Source of the DNA: Aneurinibacillus sp. REN35 | GTDB taxonomy: Bacteria; Bacillota; Bacilli; Aneurinibacillales; Aneurinibacillaceae | Assembly (NCBI RefSeq): GCF_041379945.2 | Contig: NZ_JBFTXJ020000003.1 | Span: 1-64,000, forward strand | Direction of reading: 5' to 3' | Length of the DNA stretch: 64,000 nucleotides | Position numbers and translations under genes: made by a program | Shown: positions 35,886 through 45,055 of the stretch, piece after piece | How positions within the stretch are numbered: position 1 is the stretch's first letter | How the letters are laid out: each line of letters begins with the position of its first letter | Notes under the pieces: generated by a model | What the model was told of the DNA's origin: nothing | Seen by the model: the letters and a program-made list of their open reading frames with translations, nothing else | The model's database searches: none

Positions 35886-35920
35886 GGAAGAGAGCTTCGC
35901 GTGTCGAAGCTTCTTTCTTC
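35886..35920 (+). terminator. Terminator of the GGDEF gene
   Basis: AAGAGAGCTTCG pairs with CGAAGCTTCTTT around CGTGT. Confidence 0.7.
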
Positions 35921-35929
35921 CCCTATACA

Positions 35930-35947
35930 TGAATGAACATTCAGTCA
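35930..35947. promoter_or_regulatory. FadR-like palindromic operator
   Basis: TGAATGAACATTCAGTCA matches the B. subtilis FadR consensus TGAATGAMTANTCATTCA at 16 of 18 positions. It lies 15 nt before the start codon of the MBL-fold gene, where a bound TetR-type repressor could block transcription. Confidence 0.45.
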
Positions 35948-35961
35948 TAAAGGAGGAAATT

Positions 35962-36945
35962 ATGAATACAAGTCAAGGCACAGAAGTAATCGAGCTGCGT
36001 ATTCCTACGCCATTTAGTGTAGGTCCCATCAATGTATTTCTGCTAAAAGGAGAGAGCTGTACGCTGGTCGATGTGGGTCCGAAAACGAAAGAAGCGTATG
36101 AGCTGCTTGAGGGATTCCTCAAGCAGAACGGACTGGCGTGGCATAATATTGATTATGTATTTTTAACCCATCAGCATGTTGATCATGCTGGTTTAACAGC
36201 GGAAGTAGTAAGACGCTCTGATGCTACTGTTCTCACACATCCAGGTGTAGTTCCTTATGTAACGATGGACGAAGCATTTATGAAGCATCATAACGATTTC
36301 TTCTATACATTGTATGAGCAGAATGGTGTACCGTCTAAAATGCTTAGTTATGTGGCACGGTTCCAAGAAATGATGAATATATACAGCGAACCGGCTCCTG
36401 TGCATAAGACGGTAGAAGGTGGAGAGACCTTTGAAGGGGACAGTGAGTGGCAATATGTATCTACACCTGGGCATACGCAAAACCATCTGGCATTATACAG
36501 AGAGCGGGATCAGATTATGCTATCCGGGGACTTCCTTATTAAAGAAATTTCTTCTAATGCTTTTTTAGAGCCCCCAATGAACTCTGGACGTATACGACCA
36601 AAACCACTGCTTGTCTATCGTGAGGCGATGCAGCGAATCGCCGAGCTACCGATTCGCCGTATGCTATCGGCTCATGGCGATTATATAGAGAATCCGGCCG
36701 AACTGATCGCTCAGCGTTTACAGCGTAGTGATGAGAAGGCGATGCGGATGTATGATTTGCTTGCGGAAGGGGAGAAGACGGTATTTGGACTTTCCGCACT
36801 TTTATTTCCATCCATCTATATTAAAGAGCTTCCGCTTACATTTTCGGAAACGTTGGGGCATCTGGATCTTTTGGTAGAAAGAGGACAGATTGAGTTCGGA
36901 TGGGCGGAAGAGGCGGGAGTATATCGTTATCGGCAGTGTAAATAA
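35962..36945 (+). CDS. MBL-fold metallohydrolase
   Basis: 327 aa. The metal-binding motif is FLTHQHVDHAG (HxHxDH), with further ligands in STPGHTQNHLALY, LSGDF and SAHGDY. The C-terminal part is a winged-helix-like extension typical of YflN/lactamase_B-2-type proteins. ATG 35962 follows AAAGGAGG by 5 nt. A FadR-type operator lies just upstream, suggesting a link to fatty acid metabolism, but the substrate is unknown. Confidence 0.88.
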   Translation: MNTSQGTEVIELRIPTPFSVGPINVFLLKGESCTLVDVGPKTKEAYELLEGFLKQNGLAWHNIDYVFLTHQHVDHAGLTAEVVRRSDATVLTHPGVVPYVTMDEAFMKHHNDFFYTLYEQNGVPSKMLSYVARFQEMMNIYSEPAPVHKTVEGGETFEGDSEWQYVSTPGHTQNHLALYRERDQIMLSGDFLIKEISSNAFLEPPMNSGRIRPKPLLVYREAMQRIAELPIRRMLSAHGDYIENPAELIAQRLQRSDEKAMRMYDLLAEGEKTVFGLSALLFPSIYIKELPLTFSETLGHLDLLVERGQIEFGWAEEAGVYRYRQCK

Positions 36946-37055
36946 GTAGATAAGCTAGAATTTGTCGCTAAAACCCTTTAGGAAAGAGAGGATTTTTTAT
37001 TTTTTAGTGATATAATGAAAAGAACAAAATGTGCTATTATGAGGGAGGCTATGGG

Positions 37056-37715
37056 TTGAAGCGTCTATTGGTTTCTGCCCTTGTCCTTGTTATTATAATC
37101 TATCTGATTATGCAGACAACATTTGGACAGATCATTCGTACAGGGAACCTTGAACAGATTGCTGTACATATTCAATCGTACGGCTGGATTGCCTTTCTTA
37201 TAGCAATTGCAGCAATGGTTATACAGACGTTTTTTCCTGTAATTCCTTTTGTCCTGCTTGCAGGGGCTAATGTGCTTGCTTTTGGTGTGTGGCCGGGTTT
37301 CTTTATCGGCTGGATCGGCGCGGTTTTGGCAGCGCTCATAAATTTTTTAGTGGCACGCTATATAGGGCGAGACTGGGCGGAGAAAAAGATTGGCCACCAT
37401 TCTTTCATGAAGAAGCTGAATCGGTATGCTGAGACAAAAGGTTTTATGATTATCCTTCTATCTCGCTTTATTCCAGTGATGCCATCAAGCATGGTTAATA
37501 CAGCGGCGGGCATTTCAAGCGTATCATTTCAAGCTTTTTTGTTTGCGACGTTACTTGGCAAAGGACCGGTAGTGTTCCTAGAATCTGTTTTGGGTCACTA
37601 TCTTATGAATTGGGAACAGTACAAGGGCGAGTTATTCTTGATTGTGCTTGGTCTTGGCTTATTTATGCTTGGAATTCATTATGTGAAGAAGAAAAAATCA
37701 ACCTTGCTCTTATAA
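37056..37715 (+). CDS. TVP38/TMEM64 family membrane protein
   Basis: 219 aa, about five to six membrane helices. The VTT/DedA core is readable: FFPVIPFVLLAGANVLAFGVWPGFFIGWIGAVLAALINFLVARYIGRDWAEKK and LLSRFIPVMPSSMVNTAAGISSVSFQAFLFATLLGKGP. Start at TTG 37056, which lies 7 nt after GAGGGAGG; an ATG 27 nt upstream would overlap that site. Such proteins may scramble or transport lipids. Confidence 0.85.
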   Translation: MKRLLVSALVLVIIIYLIMQTTFGQIIRTGNLEQIAVHIQSYGWIAFLIAIAAMVIQTFFPVIPFVLLAGANVLAFGVWPGFFIGWIGAVLAALINFLVARYIGRDWAEKKIGHHSFMKKLNRYAETKGFMIILLSRFIPVMPSSMVNTAAGISSVSFQAFLFATLLGKGPVVFLESVLGHYLMNWEQYKGELFLIVLGLGLFMLGIHYVKKKKSTLLL

Positions 37716-37730
37716 AGCAAGGTTTTTTTA
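37700..37730 (+). terminator. Terminator overlapping the TVP38 stop
   Basis: AACCTTGCT pairs with AGCAAGGTT, followed by TTTTTT; the stop codon at 37713-37715 lies in the loop region. Confidence 0.75.
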
Positions 37731-37742
37731 GGGGGAGAGTCT

Positions 37743-38369
37743 GTGAAGCGTTCACCGAAGCTGACGAAACAAAAAATTGTAGAAGCTGCGGTCGAATTAT
37801 TTGATTCGCAAGGATTTGACGGCACGACTACTCGACAAATCGCATGCAAGGCAGGGGTGAACGTTGCGCTGATTTCTTATTATTTTAAGAGTAAAAAAGG
37901 ACTGCTTGAATATGTCATGATTGATTATTATGAGAGTATGTTTCAGCGATTTGATGATTGCCGCTCGGATAGCGGACAGGAATCGCTTTCTGAACTGCTG
38001 CATCGCATGGTGGAGAGGTTGGTTCGCTTCCAATGTGAATCCTATCGGGTCGCACGGTTGATCCAACGTGAGCTATCAGTAGAGTCTATGCTTGGGCGAG
38101 AGATTATGAGTACGTATCTAGCCCGGTTTAAGCATTATTTTACCGCTGTGATTGAAGAGGGAATTGCAGAGGGGGAATTTCCTGTGTTAAAGGTGGACGG
38201 CATCGTGATTCAATTGATGGCGGTCACTAGTTTTCCATATACATATCCGCAGATTATCCGTGAGGTGTTTTATTTAGAGCCGCTAGATGATAGCTTTGTA
38301 GAGCAAATGGTGCAGCATACGTCTAACTTTTTGCAGCATATGCTGACACCAATCAACACTTTTCGCTAA
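37743..38369 (+). CDS. refZ: TetR-family DNA-binding protein RefZ (YttP-like)
   Basis: 208 aa, GTG start after GGGGGAGAG. N-terminal TetR helix-turn-helix: KIVEAAVELFDSQGFDGTTTRQIACKAGVNVALISYYFKSKKGLLEY. The core shares REIMSTYL and the helical pattern of B. subtilis RefZ, which binds near the origin and affects FtsZ-ring position at sporulation. The following gene is EzrA-like, as in Bacillus, which supports orthology. 27 nt after the TVP38 gene. Confidence 0.82.
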   Translation: MKRSPKLTKQKIVEAAVELFDSQGFDGTTTRQIACKAGVNVALISYYFKSKKGLLEYVMIDYYESMFQRFDDCRSDSGQESLSELLHRMVERLVRFQCESYRVARLIQRELSVESMLGREIMSTYLARFKHYFTAVIEEGIAEGEFPVLKVDGIVIQLMAVTSFPYTYPQIIREVFYLEPLDDSFVEQMVQHTSNFLQHMLTPINTFR

Positions 38370-38465
38370 GTTTTTTAAGAAAACTTACTTTCAAGCAGGA
38401 ACTTCCTTAACACATACCTAATTAATATAGATAAGGTAGATTGACTTTTCCCAAAGGAGTACGGC

Positions 38466-40709
38466 ATGATGATCGATAAGAGACTACAACGGAGAAACCG
38501 TTTTTTTATAGTGTGGATAATGCTGCTTGCCGTTCTAGTGAGCCCTACTTATGCGCTGGCGGCTCAACTGCCGACTTCGCTGAGTAAATCGGTTATTGAT
38601 GTGAATAACCTGATTAAGAGCGAGGAGGAGAAAGAATTTACTCGGCAGGCTTCCGGTATGAAGCAGAAGTACAAGCTGGTGGCTATTGCGAATGCAAAAC
38701 CGGGAACGTTGGAGCAGTATGCGCAGGAATTACTGAAAAAATTCACGGTCGAAGATGAAACAATGGTGATGGTGTTGTCTATAGAAGATAAAACCATGGT
38801 CATTCTTAGCGGAAAATATTTTCGAGAAAAGGGAATTAGCCAGGAAATTCTACAGCGTAAAATGGAGCATTATTTCGAACCATATGCTAATCAGGGCATG
38901 CTAATGACTGGAGCAACCTCCTTTGTAGGGGCGGTGAATGAAGAACTTCAGTCACAGGGCCAAAAGCAGGGCAGCACGGAGCAGATTGTAACGGCAGGCG
39001 CACCGGCTCCGGCAGCGGCTGACAAAGTAACCTCTTGGCCAATCTGGCTTCTAATCGGGCTTGGGCTTATTGTCGCTGCATTAGGTGGAGCAATGTATGC
39101 CTATACGAAGCGAAGCCGCGCGCTTAAAGAAATTGATGAGGTTGATGAGTGGCGCACGAAGGTGGCTGAGCAGCTCAACGCGTTTGAGATTGATCCTTCA
39201 TGGAAGAAGGAACCAGGTAGAATCAAGGAGAAATATTTGGCGATTCTAACCTCATTAGATGACCTGAAAAAAGATGCGATTGCAGATGTCGAGCTTATTT
39301 TGGTTGATGCCGAAGAGAACCTGATGAAATTCCGCTTTAAGCGAGGAAAAGAGATCATTCAGGAAGCAAAAGATAAATTACAGCGTATTGATGATGACTA
39401 TCGCAATTTACATATCCGACTTGATAAATTACGAGAGACGCTCAAGGATGTAGCTGCGTTAAAGGAAGAGACAGTGCAGCTTGCACAAAAGAACGAACGT
39501 CGATTGGACGAGCTTCGGATTCAATATGGTGTCTCCTTTCATTCTTTGAAAGAGCAGATGAATGAGTTTGACAGAGAGTCCCAAACCGTAAAGCAAGCGG
39601 AAGAGAAGGGTGATTTTGAGGAGGCGCGTGATCGTCTACAATCTTTGGTTGATGAGCAGCAGACAGTAATAGAGCTTTTGCAAAAGGTGCCGCTGCTGCG
39701 CCAGACAATTGTTAAAGATTTGGATCAGGAAATTCGTCAGCTTGATGAAGACGCGAAAGAAATGGTTGAGAGCGGTTATACGAGCGGTGAAGAGTTCTTT
39801 GTCGCCCGCCTGGTTAAGATTCGTGGAAAGGCGGAGAAACTTCCAGTCCTATTTGAAGAAGGCAAGGTAATAGAGGCAGAGAATCTTATCCTTGAAATTC
39901 GTGAAGCGATTGAAGCCGTCTACCAGACGATGGAAGAGATAGTAATGAATCGTCACCAATATCGGCAGTATATGACGGAATTACCATATTATCTAGATAC
40001 ACTACGGCAGGATCAAGAATACCTGGCAGGTGAACTTAATGATTTGGCTCAGCGCTATCAGGTAGAAGATGGAGATGCGTTTCACTACTACCAGCAAATC
40101 CCTGAAGTGGCAGCCGATATTGAGAATACACTTGAACAGATTAATGGCGATGGGGCAAAAGAGAATTACGACCGCCATGGAGAAACGCTTACACAGGTAG
40201 CAGAACGTGTTACGCAAATGATGGAGCGACGTGAGCTCGTTATGAAAGAGTTGAAAGACTTCCGTCATGGAGAGCGCATGGCACGTGAAGAAGTATATGA
40301 TCTGCGCAGTAGCGTGGCTCGTGTAGAACAACAGCTCAAGCGCCTGCATCTGCCGAAGATGCCTTATACAATTACAAGCAATATCACGTTATGTCGTCAA
40401 GCAATTGGAAATGTTGAAGAAGCTCTGCAGGAGATTCCGTTAAAGATACAAAAAGTAGATCATTTGTTGAAGGAAGCGAAGGAGCAGGTAACGACACTGC
40501 TTGAAGATGGAGCTGAAATGATCCGCGATATACGGATGGCAGAAGATAAAATTCAGCGCACCAACCGTTTTAGACGCCATGATAAAGAAATTTCAGCGTT
40601 GCTTGCGACTGCTGAGAAGGCGTTTCATGAGGCCGAATATGAGGAAGCGCATGCAGCAGCGGACCAGGCCTTCCGCCTCTCCCAATCAAAATATGGGTTA
40701 GAAGAATAA
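38466..40709 (+). CDS. ezrA: TPM domain-EzrA fusion protein
   Basis: 747 aa. Signal-like helix (13-33), then an extracytoplasmic TPM domain (about 38-160, LPTSLSKSVIDVNNLI, VMVLSIEDKTMVILSGKYF), Ala/Pro linker, membrane helix (191-213), and about 530 residues of coiled coil. The coiled-coil part aligns with EzrA: VDAEENLMKFRFKRGKEII near its start and KIQRTNRFRRHDKEISALLATAEKAF near its end, the latter matching the conserved QNRFR-like patch. EzrA is a membrane-bound regulator of FtsZ assembly with an outside N-terminus, so the topology is consistent. Follows refZ as in Bacillus. ATG 38466 after AAAGGAG. Confidence 0.85.
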   Translation: MMIDKRLQRRNRFFIVWIMLLAVLVSPTYALAAQLPTSLSKSVIDVNNLIKSEEEKEFTRQASGMKQKYKLVAIANAKPGTLEQYAQELLKKFTVEDETMVMVLSIEDKTMVILSGKYFREKGISQEILQRKMEHYFEPYANQGMLMTGATSFVGAVNEELQSQGQKQGSTEQIVTAGAPAPAAADKVTSWPIWLLIGLGLIVAALGGAMYAYTKRSRALKEIDEVDEWRTKVAEQLNAFEIDPSWKKEPGRIKEKYLAILTSLDDLKKDAIADVELILVDAEENLMKFRFKRGKEIIQEAKDKLQRIDDDYRNLHIRLDKLRETLKDVAALKEETVQLAQKNERRLDELRIQYGVSFHSLKEQMNEFDRESQTVKQAEEKGDFEEARDRLQSLVDEQQTVIELLQKVPLLRQTIVKDLDQEIRQLDEDAKEMVESGYTSGEEFFVARLVKIRGKAEKLPVLFEEGKVIEAENLILEIREAIEAVYQTMEEIVMNRHQYRQYMTELPYYLDTLRQDQEYLAGELNDLAQRYQVEDGDAFHYYQQIPEVAADIENTLEQINGDGAKENYDRHGETLTQVAERVTQMMERRELVMKELKDFRHGERMAREEVYDLRSSVARVEQQLKRLHLPKMPYTITSNITLCRQAIGNVEEALQEIPLKIQKVDHLLKEAKEQVTTLLEDGAEMIRDIRMAEDKIQRTNRFRRHDKEISALLATAEKAFHEAEYEEAHAAADQAFRLSQSKYGLEE

Positions 40710-40713
40710 GAAG

Positions 40714-40748
40714 ATAAAAAAGGGAAGTGAAATGCTTCCTTTTTTTAT
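40714..40748 (+). terminator. Terminator of the TPM-EzrA gene
   Basis: AAAAAAGGGAAG pairs with CTTCCTTTTTT shortly after the stop codon. Confidence 0.7.
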
Positions 40749-40787
40749 TTGTCGTGCAGCTAATATAAACTATATAGGCAAAAAAAG

Positions 40788-40811
40788 TGACACATCATAA
40801 TCGATGTGTCA
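40788..40811. repeat. Palindrome in the intergenic region
   Basis: TGACACATC pairs with GATGTGTCA around a 6-nt centre, followed by AAAAAGG. It could be a second hairpin or an operator; no gene overlaps it. Confidence 0.45.
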
Positions 40812-40939
40812 AAAAGGGAGTAGAGGTGTGAGAGTCAGTTGCAATTTCAAAGGGGAGTAGGTTCATTAATATACTTCCCTGTGCGATATGAGTTTAAACA
40901 TCAAAACTAAAAAAAACGATAAAAATTTTTTTGAAAAAA

Positions 40940-40965
40940 AGAGGCCGCCTAGATAAGCGGCCTCT
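40940..40965 (-). terminator. Terminator of the actP operon
   Basis: On the minus strand AGAGGCCGC pairs with GCGGCCTCT, then TTTTTTTC, after the symporter stop. Confidence 0.85.
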
Positions 40966-40988
40966 GTTCTACATAGTAGAAAGATTCA

Positions 40989-42518
40989 TTACGCAGATTC
41001 GCGAATTCCTGTATTAGCTTTTACCACAACCTCATCAAATTTCGCATCGCTTTCTGGTTTTCCGAAAAGGATGGCACCAAGGTAGGCGGCGATGAATCCG
41101 GCAGGTACAGAGATAAGAGCTGGATTTGTTAAACTAATCAGCGGCGTTCCGGTTAGAATCGCTTTGCCTGGAGTCGGATCGAGCACGCTTGGACTTACAG
41201 CCACAAGAATAAGAGCGGTAAAGAGTCCAACCAGCATCCCTGTAATCGCTCCTGCCGTATTAAAGCGGCGCCAGAAGATTGTAAAGATGATAACAGGGAG
41301 ATTTGCACTGGCCGCTACGCAGAAGGCAAGTGACACAAGGAACGCAACATTCATCTTCTGTGCGAACAGTGCAAGAATAACGGAGAGGATGGCTACACCG
41401 ATGGAAGCGTAGCGTGCTGCCACCATTTGCTCTTTTTCGGTCGCTTTGCCTTTACGGATAATATGGCTGTAGAAATCATGAGCGAATGCGGAAGCTGCTG
41501 CCAGTACGAGACCCGCTACAACAGCAAGGATGGTTGCAAATGCCACAGCAGCTACGAATGCCATCAGTAAATCTCCACCCAATGCTTTGGCGAGCAGTGG
41601 TGCTGCCATGTTCCCTGCTTTGTTTGCTGCGATAATCTCATCATTTCCTACAAGCGCTGCGGCACCGAATCCGAGGAAGATCGTCATGATGTAGAATAGT
41701 CCGATCAGCCAAGTTGCGTATACAACTGATTGACGTGCTGTCTTTGCATCCTTTACGGTGAAGAAGCGGATTAAGATATGTGGTAGACCTGCTGTACCAA
41801 GCACGAGCGCGATATTGATCGAGATGGTATCTAATCCATCCTTGTATTTAACACCTGGATTTAGGAATGTCTCGCCGAGTGGCGTAGCTGTTTTCATATG
41901 TTCGAACATCTCAAGAACATTGAAGTTAAATTTTGCAAATACCATGACGGAGATTAAGAATGTACCGAACATTAGCAGGACAGCTTTGACGATCTGTACC
42001 CAACTGGTTGCTGTCATGCCGCCGAAGATAACGTATACGGTCATCAGTGTACCAACAATCAGCACTGAGGTTGTATAGTCTAATCCGAGAAGAAGCTTAA
42101 TGAGTGCGCCTGCCCCTACAAGTTGGGCAATCATATAAAAAATGGAAATCGTAATCGTGCTGAGCGCTGCTGTACTACGAACCTTTGCATTATCGAAGCG
42201 AGCTGCGATCATGTCAGCCATCGTATATTTACCGAGATTACGCAGTGGTTCAGCCACAATATACAATACCACAAGGTAAGCTACCAAATAGCCGATACTG
42301 AAGAAGAATCCATCGAATCCGGTAAGCGCGATTGCTCCGGCAATACCGAGGAAGGAAGCGGCAGACATATAATCGCCGGCAATTGCCAGGCCGTTCTGCC
42401 AACCTGTCAGGCCGCCGCCTGCTGTATAAAATTCACTGGTCGTATTGGTTTTTTTGGAAGCGAAATAAGTGATAATAAGCGTAGCAGCTACAATAAGAAG
42501 AAAGAAAGTAAATGCCAT
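40989..42518 (-). CDS. actP: Cation/acetate symporter (SSS family, ActP)
   Basis: 509 aa, about 13 membrane helices. SSS family signs: TSEFYTAGGGLTGWQNGLAIAGDYMSAASFLGIAGAIA near the N-terminus (sodium site region) and GTAGLPHILIRFFTVKDAKTARQS. It matches ActP, which imports acetate and pyruvate with sodium. It overlaps the upstream DUF485 gene by one base (TAATG), the usual yjcH-actP arrangement. A cre-like site lies in the operon promoter. Confidence 0.93.
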   Translation of the reverse strand: MAFTFFLLIVAATLIITYFASKKTNTTSEFYTAGGGLTGWQNGLAIAGDYMSAASFLGIAGAIALTGFDGFFFSIGYLVAYLVVLYIVAEPLRNLGKYTMADMIAARFDNAKVRSTAALSTITISIFYMIAQLVGAGALIKLLLGLDYTTSVLIVGTLMTVYVIFGGMTATSWVQIVKAVLLMFGTFLISVMVFAKFNFNVLEMFEHMKTATPLGETFLNPGVKYKDGLDTISINIALVLGTAGLPHILIRFFTVKDAKTARQSVVYATWLIGLFYIMTIFLGFGAAALVGNDEIIAANKAGNMAAPLLAKALGGDLLMAFVAAVAFATILAVVAGLVLAAASAFAHDFYSHIIRKGKATEKEQMVAARYASIGVAILSVILALFAQKMNVAFLVSLAFCVAASANLPVIIFTIFWRRFNTAGAITGMLVGLFTALILVAVSPSVLDPTPGKAILTGTPLISLTNPALISVPAGFIAAYLGAILFGKPESDAKFDEVVVKANTGIRESA

Positions 42519-42877
42519 TAGTTACGGCCTCCTTTATGGTGATCTTCTATAATCTCATCCGCTAATTGGTCAAAGGAGGTCGCTTTTTTAGAATAAATCA
42601 TGCATAATGCCCATGTCATAATGAATTGCCCAAACGCATAGACCCATGCCCACGTAATGGAGCCGATCGCCGGAGTGTTTAATACTTTGCTATAGGATGT
42701 CATAATTGGCAGTGTATAATAGAAAACAAAGAAAAAGATGCACATCGGGACGATAAAGCTTCGTTTTTGCTGCATTAATCGTTGAAATTTATCACTGCGG
42801 GCTATAGCTGAGTAGTCAATATTTTGCCCACCACTTCCCCCTGTGTTAGATGTTTTCTTTTGTGCAAGGTTTGCCAT
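42518..42877 (-). CDS. DUF485 membrane protein (YjcH-like)
   Basis: 119 aa with two membrane helices (about 42-62 and 77-97), PMCIFFFVFYYTLPIMTSYS and WAWVYAFGQFIMTWALCMIYSKKA, as in DUF485. It is the usual partner of ActP. GGAGTGAG precedes the ATG. Confidence 0.9.
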   Translation of the reverse strand: MANLAQKKTSNTGGSGGQNIDYSAIARSDKFQRLMQQKRSFIVPMCIFFFVFYYTLPIMTSYSKVLNTPAIGSITWAWVYAFGQFIMTWALCMIYSKKATSFDQLADEIIEDHHKGGRN

Positions 42878-42969
42878 CTAATCTCACTCCAATCTATAAA
42901 TATATATCCTCTGTCTCGTCCTGGCTGTAAAAGATCCTTCACCCCCTATATGAATGATTGATAAAGTTA

Positions 42970-42998
42970 TATACACAGCACTGAAAGCGTGTTCACAA
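42970..42998 (-). promoter_or_regulatory. Promoter with cre-like site upstream of DUF485-actP
   Basis: On the minus strand TTGTGA, 17 nt, TGTATA. On the plus strand 42982-42995 reads TGAAAGCGTGTTCA, 13 of 14 matching the cre consensus, between the -35 and -10. CcpA binding there would directly exclude polymerase. Confidence 0.7.
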
Positions 42999-43143
42999 CT
43001 CTTTACTAATAGTAAAATATTTATAAAAATTTGAAAACTTAATTTTTTCGACATATTACGACAATATGAATGAATACCTCCTCTCACCTTAATTAAAGTA
43101 GGGCAATCGGAGGTATTACACGTTTTTACTGGTGTTATAGGTA

Positions 43144-45051
43144 TTAACTACGGATGCCGCGCACTTGGAATTGGCGAATGAGTTTATGCTGCAGCCATTT
43201 AGCCGTGCTAAGCGATTTCTTTAGACGGATTTGATCTTCCCGAGGAAGTCGAGCGACATGAAGTTCATTCGATAACGGCTCATTTTGCTTTATCTGTCTC
43301 ATATTTTCTCGGATGCGGAAGTGGAGCAGTGTATTAAAAGAATCTCGTATCTCGTCTTCTTCCTCTTTAGTAAATACGCGTTGGGCAGTTAGATTCTCGA
43401 GTCGCTCAAGTGTCGATACAGCTTCTATCCCTTCAAATATGGAGAGCAGGCGCATGGCATTAACGAAGTGAACAAGTGCTCCGCCTTTAATATCGATTCC
43501 GTCTTTAATTTTTTTATCGTAGATAATCCGCCCGAACATGCCAAGCGGTACCCCGCAGGAGGCATCGTCTTCAGCCAATAGATTATAAATGAATGGAAAG
43601 TCTTTTTTGCGGCTTAAAAAGTAATGCCGCAGCTCATGTGCCAACTCCGCTTGCCCGTAGACAGGCCGAAAATCAAGGAAAATAGTAAACATGCGGATCT
43701 CTTCGCCCTGCATATGAGAGAACCAGGCGTTGACCATACGTTTCCACCCGGAGAGTGATTTACGCCACTTGCGGTTCGTTGCCATTACGTCACCCTTACA
43801 GCGTGGAAAGCCGCATAACTCTAAGCCGGCTACAATCTTTTCTGCCAGTCTTGCAAAATAGGCATCTACTTCCATATGATGGTCTTCATCTTCAATATCA
43901 GGATAAATAATTCCGTTATCCTGGTCGGTACTGAGCGTCTGTTCCTTGCGACCTTCGCTGCCCATCGTAATCCAGCAGTAATCGGTTGGAGGAGCGCCGA
44001 GCCCTTCTTCTACCATGCTCCTCTCGGACAGTTCAATAATTTGCCGTAGAACTCGGTCATTAAATTCAGTAATAATGGAACAGATCTCGTAGGCCGCTGC
44101 CCCTTCTTTCATCATCCTATCAATAAAAGTGGTAATCTTCCCGTGCTGTTCTGCGAGCTGTTCTATTGATGTAGCATCATCTATGTCTTTTACGATGCTA
44201 AGTACCGAATGACCGCGGAAGTCGGTGAGTTTCTTAAGAGTGATAATTCCTTTGACTTGGTTATTGAAGAGAACAGGAAGGTGCTTTACTTGGTGTTTCA
44301 TCATCATAAGCATGGCTTCATAGAAATAGGCGTTTTCTGAAATGGTGATCACTTCCTTGCTCATGATGTCTGAAATGGTCAGGGAAGCAATCGTTTCATG
44401 TTGTGGAAGGAGCGTAATCAAGTCTCGTTCTGTTACGATGCCGAGCAGTTGTTCTTCTTTGAGTACAAGCACAGAGCTGATTTTCTCACGCAGCATAAGT
44501 GAAGCTGTTTCGACTACAGAAGCGGTAGGAGGAAGAGAGACGATGGCGGTTTCCATCATCTCGCCTACCTTTTTACGGTATGGATAGGTCTCGAATCCGT
44601 GGTGATGTGCTGAGGATTCCATAGTCAGTGCATGATACATATGCTGCAATCTTTTGCTGATATCATGTGTTAATTGTTCAGCAAAGGGAGCGAAGTCATG
44701 TACCAACTGATTGAATAGCGCCTTCTTGATGACAAGAAATCGGGAATCTTCTATTGTTTGGACAGAGAAGCGGGAAGGATCCTCTGCGAGTGTATTAATG
44801 AGACCGGCAAGCTCTCCAGGATGGTAGAAGCGGACTGAAATCTCCTCCCCTTCATCCGTGAGAATAATATTTTTTGCCATCCCTTCAAGCAAAAAAAACA
44901 GATCGTTTTCCTGCTCACGTTCATGAATGACGAAATGATGCTTCGGATATTCTACCACCATGGATGCGGCAATCATCTTATCAATGGCTTCTTCCGGAAG
45001 CGAGCGAAACAGCTCATTTTTCTGTAACATTTCTTTTATTCTTTCCTTCAT
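43144..45051 (-). CDS. cNMP-binding/CBS/DUF294 nucleotidyltransferase-like protein
   Basis: 635 aa. Domains: cyclic nucleotide-binding fold (about 10-125), two CBS domains (about 160-275), a nucleotidyltransferase-like DUF294 domain with GSEGRKEQTLSTDQDNGIIY (about 365-385), and the C-terminal DUF294 substrate-binding domain (about 490-630). Such proteins are found beside actP in many bacteria, where they are thought to sense nucleotides and regulate acetate transport. Translation begins 4 nt after the upstream flavoprotein gene. The exonuclease often found with it elsewhere is not here. Confidence 0.9.
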   Translation of the reverse strand: MKERIKEMLQKNELFRSLPEEAIDKMIAASMVVEYPKHHFVIHEREQENDLFFLLEGMAKNIILTDEGEEISVRFYHPGELAGLINTLAEDPSRFSVQTIEDSRFLVIKKALFNQLVHDFAPFAEQLTHDISKRLQHMYHALTMESSAHHHGFETYPYRKKVGEMMETAIVSLPPTASVVETASLMLREKISSVLVLKEEQLLGIVTERDLITLLPQHETIASLTISDIMSKEVITISENAYFYEAMLMMMKHQVKHLPVLFNNQVKGIITLKKLTDFRGHSVLSIVKDIDDATSIEQLAEQHGKITTFIDRMMKEGAAAYEICSIITEFNDRVLRQIIELSERSMVEEGLGAPPTDYCWITMGSEGRKEQTLSTDQDNGIIYPDIEDEDHHMEVDAYFARLAEKIVAGLELCGFPRCKGDVMATNRKWRKSLSGWKRMVNAWFSHMQGEEIRMFTIFLDFRPVYGQAELAHELRHYFLSRKKDFPFIYNLLAEDDASCGVPLGMFGRIIYDKKIKDGIDIKGGALVHFVNAMRLLSIFEGIEAVSTLERLENLTAQRVFTKEEEDEIRDSFNTLLHFRIRENMRQIKQNEPLSNELHVARLPREDQIRLKKSLSTAKWLQHKLIRQFQVRGIRS

Positions 45052-45055
45052 CCCT

